DNA from: Clostridia bacterium
Lineage (GTDB): Bacteria > Bacillota > DAOUPZ01
Assembly: GCA_030625885.1 (NCBI GenBank)
Contig: DAOUPZ010000014.1
Span: 1-64,000 of the forward strand
DNA: 64,000 nucleotides
Direction of reading: 5' to 3'
Part shown: positions 62,396-64,000 of the stretch, piece after piece
Layout of the letters: each line of letters opens with the position of its first letter
Numbering within the stretch: position 1 is the stretch's first letter
The notes under the pieces: generated by a model
Database searches by the model: none
The model's input: only the letters and a program-made list of their open reading frames with translations
What the model was told of the DNA's origin: nothing
Position numbers and translations under genes: made by a program

Positions 62396-63709
62396 ATGAA
62401 AAAAGCTATTCTATATATCAACCAGTTTTTCGCAGGAATCGGTGGAGAAGATAAAGCTGATTACGCGCCTGAAATAAGAGCAGAATTAGTTGGTCCGGCA
62501 ATGGAACTCGATAAAAGATTACAAAATGCTGAAGTAACACATACAATTATCTGCGGGGACAACTTCATGGGTTCAAAGACAGAAGAAGCAGTTGAAGAAA
62601 TCCTTGGATTCTTAGCAGATAAAGAATTTGATATCTTCTTTGCAGGTCCAGCTTTCCAGGCAGGTCGATACGGTAGTGCGTGTGGTCATATTTGTAAAGC
62701 TGTAAAAGAAAAATTTGGTGTACCTATTATTTCTTCCATGCATGAAGAAAACCCTGGAGTAGATATGTTCAAGAAAGATATGATTATCTTCCCAAGTGGT
62801 AAAAGTGCAGCAGCAATGAGAAAAGATGTAAAGAAAATTGCTGCATATGGGGACAAGGTATTGGCTGGTGAAAAACTTGGCAATGCAGAAGAAGAAGGAT
62901 ATTTTGTAAGAGGCATCAGACATCAGGAATGGTTAGAAGATGCTACACCGGCAGCAGATCGTGTTATCGACATGTTGCTTAAAAAAATTAAGGGTGAATC
63001 CTTTAAAACTGAATTGCCTATTCCAAAATTGGACAGAGTACCGATTGCACCTGCAATTAAGGATTTAAGTAAAGCAACTGTTGCAATTGCTACTTCAGGT
63101 GGTATTGTTCCTGTGGACAATCCGGATAGAATTCAATCTGCTTCCGCTACTAGATGGGGAAGATACAGTGTCGAAGGTATGGAACGTTTGGAAGCTGGTG
63201 TATTTAAAACGATTCATGCAGGTTATGATCCGGCAGCAGCGGACGCAGATCCTAACGTATGTGTGCCGATTGATGCAATGAGAGCTTTTGAAAAAGAAGG
63301 AAAAATCGGTAGATTACATGAGTACTTCTATACGACTGTTGGAACAGGAACGACTCAAGCAGAAGCAGCTAGAATGGGTCAGGAAATGGTGGAATACTTC
63401 AAGAATGAAGGCGTTGACGCTGTTATTCTAACCTCTACCTGAGGTACCTGTACTCGTTGTGGAACAACGATCGTAAAAGAAATTGAGAAAGCTGGCATTA
63501 CAGTTGTCCAAATGGCTAACCTTATTCCGGTTGCTAAGACAGTAGGGGCGAACAGAATGGTACCAACCATTTCTATTCCATATCCATTAGGAGACCCTGG
63601 TACAAGCAAGGAAGAACAATGGAAGTTAAGATATCATAGAGTAGGCGTAGCATTGGATGCATTAGCTATTGATGTTAAAGAACAAACTGTATTTAAAGTA
63701 AAAATATAG
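62396..63709 (+). CDS. grdH: Betaine/sarcosine/glycine reductase selenoprotein B (in-frame TGA)
   Basis: The 437-residue gamma subunit of component B. TGA 63440-63442 encodes selenocysteine at residue 349 in LTST-U-GTCTRCGTT, the family active site, and the frame continues to 63709 (PYPLGDPGTSKEEQWKLRYHRVG). The N-terminus AILYINQFFAGIGGEDKADY and TSGGIVPVDNPDRIQSASATRWG favour the betaine/sarcosine type over glycine GrdB. It works with selenoprotein A and component C to make acetyl phosphate; those genes must lie beyond the window. GGGGGGTG upstream of ATG 62396. Confidence 0.9.
63443..63475 (+). promoter_or_regulatory. SECIS element in the grdH-like gene
   Basis: Twelve nt after the TGA, CGTTGT (63455-63460) pairs with ACAACG (63464-63469) around a GGA loop. 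Short stem; position is as expected for SelB recognition. Confidence 0.65.
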
Positions 63710-63817
63710 CTTAGAACATCTGTATTGATTGATTATTATTAATGGTAAAGAGCGGCGGGTATTAATCTGCCTGCCGCCTAAAATAAATATTTTTACTTAT
63801 AAAGGAGGCAGGTTAAC

Positions 63818-64000
63818 ATGTTAGCAGTAGACAAAAGCACATTTGAAGCAGAAGTATTACAAGCAGAAGGATATGTATTAGTAGACTTCTGGAGTGAAGG
63901 TTGTGAACCTTGTAAAGCATTGATGCCTGATGTTGTAGCACTTTCTGAAAAATACGAAGGCAAAATGAAATTCTGTAAATTAGATACAGGTAAAGCAAGA
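63818..64000 (+). CDS. trxA: Grd-associated thioredoxin (partial, cut by window edge)
   Basis: First 61 residues of a thioredoxin with [23 protein letters not shown]; the C-E-P-C active site is characteristic of the thioredoxin encoded in glycine/betaine reductase operons, which passes electrons from NADPH to selenoprotein A. AAAGGAGG precedes ATG 63818. A thioredoxin reductase gene (trxB) would be expected next, beyond the edge. Confidence 0.9.
   Translation, partial: MLAVDKSTFEAEVLQAEGYVLVDFWSEGCEPCKALMPDVVALSEKYEGKMKFCKLDTGKAR

Noticed and set aside
1-64000. CRISPR arrays, insertion sequences, prophage or tRNA genes
   Set aside because: I saw no regularly spaced repeats, transposase or integrase sequence, phage structural gene or tRNA-like cloverleaf, though small tRNAs could be missed by eye.

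Overview
The window reads as chromosome from an anaerobic, endospore-forming, AT-rich member of the Firmicutes, most likely a Negativicute of the Sporomusa/Pelosinus type. That placement is inference. It rests on spore genes (spoIIP, the YIEGIA pair, spoIVA), a divergent lexA-yneA SOS pair, T-box regulation, a V-type ATPase, an IspH-S1 fusion, and a selenium-dependent metabolism with formate dehydrogenase and betaine/glycine-type reductase. I see no rRNA, tRNA, CRISPR array, insertion sequence or prophage.

Layout. 1-2350: a gene tail, bioY with a BirA-type operator, rluB and a small membrane protein. 2569-13913: an aromatic amino acid supercluster in two blocks. Block one is an unknown gene, a HutP-like gene, aroH, hisC, aroF and tyrA. 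Block two is preceded by a T-box leader and holds a second aroF, pheA, aroA, aroC, aroK and aroB. Together they run from PEP + erythrose-4-P to chorismate and on towards Phe and Tyr; aroD and aroE are not here. 14408-16710: a NifV/homocitrate-synthase-like enzyme and an NAD-type isocitrate/homoisocitrate dehydrogenase. 16772-19337: DUF2508, HDOD and BaiN-type genes. 19612-25604: cmk, plsC, ispH-S1, fni and degV. 25762-34900: spore and envelope genes with der, plsY, gpsA and spoIVA. 35138-44325: a complete V-type ATPase operon (G, C, I, K, F, E, A, B, D) ending in a Usp gene.

44634-63709 carries most of the selenium biology. selA, a LysR regulator and selD (itself a selenoprotein) are followed by nuoE-like, nuoF-like and fdhA genes forming an NAD-linked formate dehydrogenase with selenocysteine, then focA and mobA. 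After glnA, the lexA/yneA SOS pair, a thioredoxin and two paralogous tetR genes comes a grd cluster: component B alpha/beta precursor, selenoprotein B and the start of a Grd-type thioredoxin, cut by the window edge. Three genes are interrupted by in-frame TGA codons that I read as selenocysteine: selD (47315), fdhA (51925) and the grdH-like gene (63440). Each is followed by a plausible SECIS hairpin.

Regulatory structure worth attention: a tandem T-box whose second copy has no room for Stem I, followed by an undescribed 144-nt element closed by a 15-bp perfect inverted repeat; a 64-nt perfect palindrome between the twin tetR genes; a shared ATAAT-N4-ATTAT motif in front of tetR and inside the grd promoter; a cluster of perfect palindromes upstream of the formate dehydrogenase operon; and a dispersed ~52-nt intergenic repeat in two places 53 kb apart.
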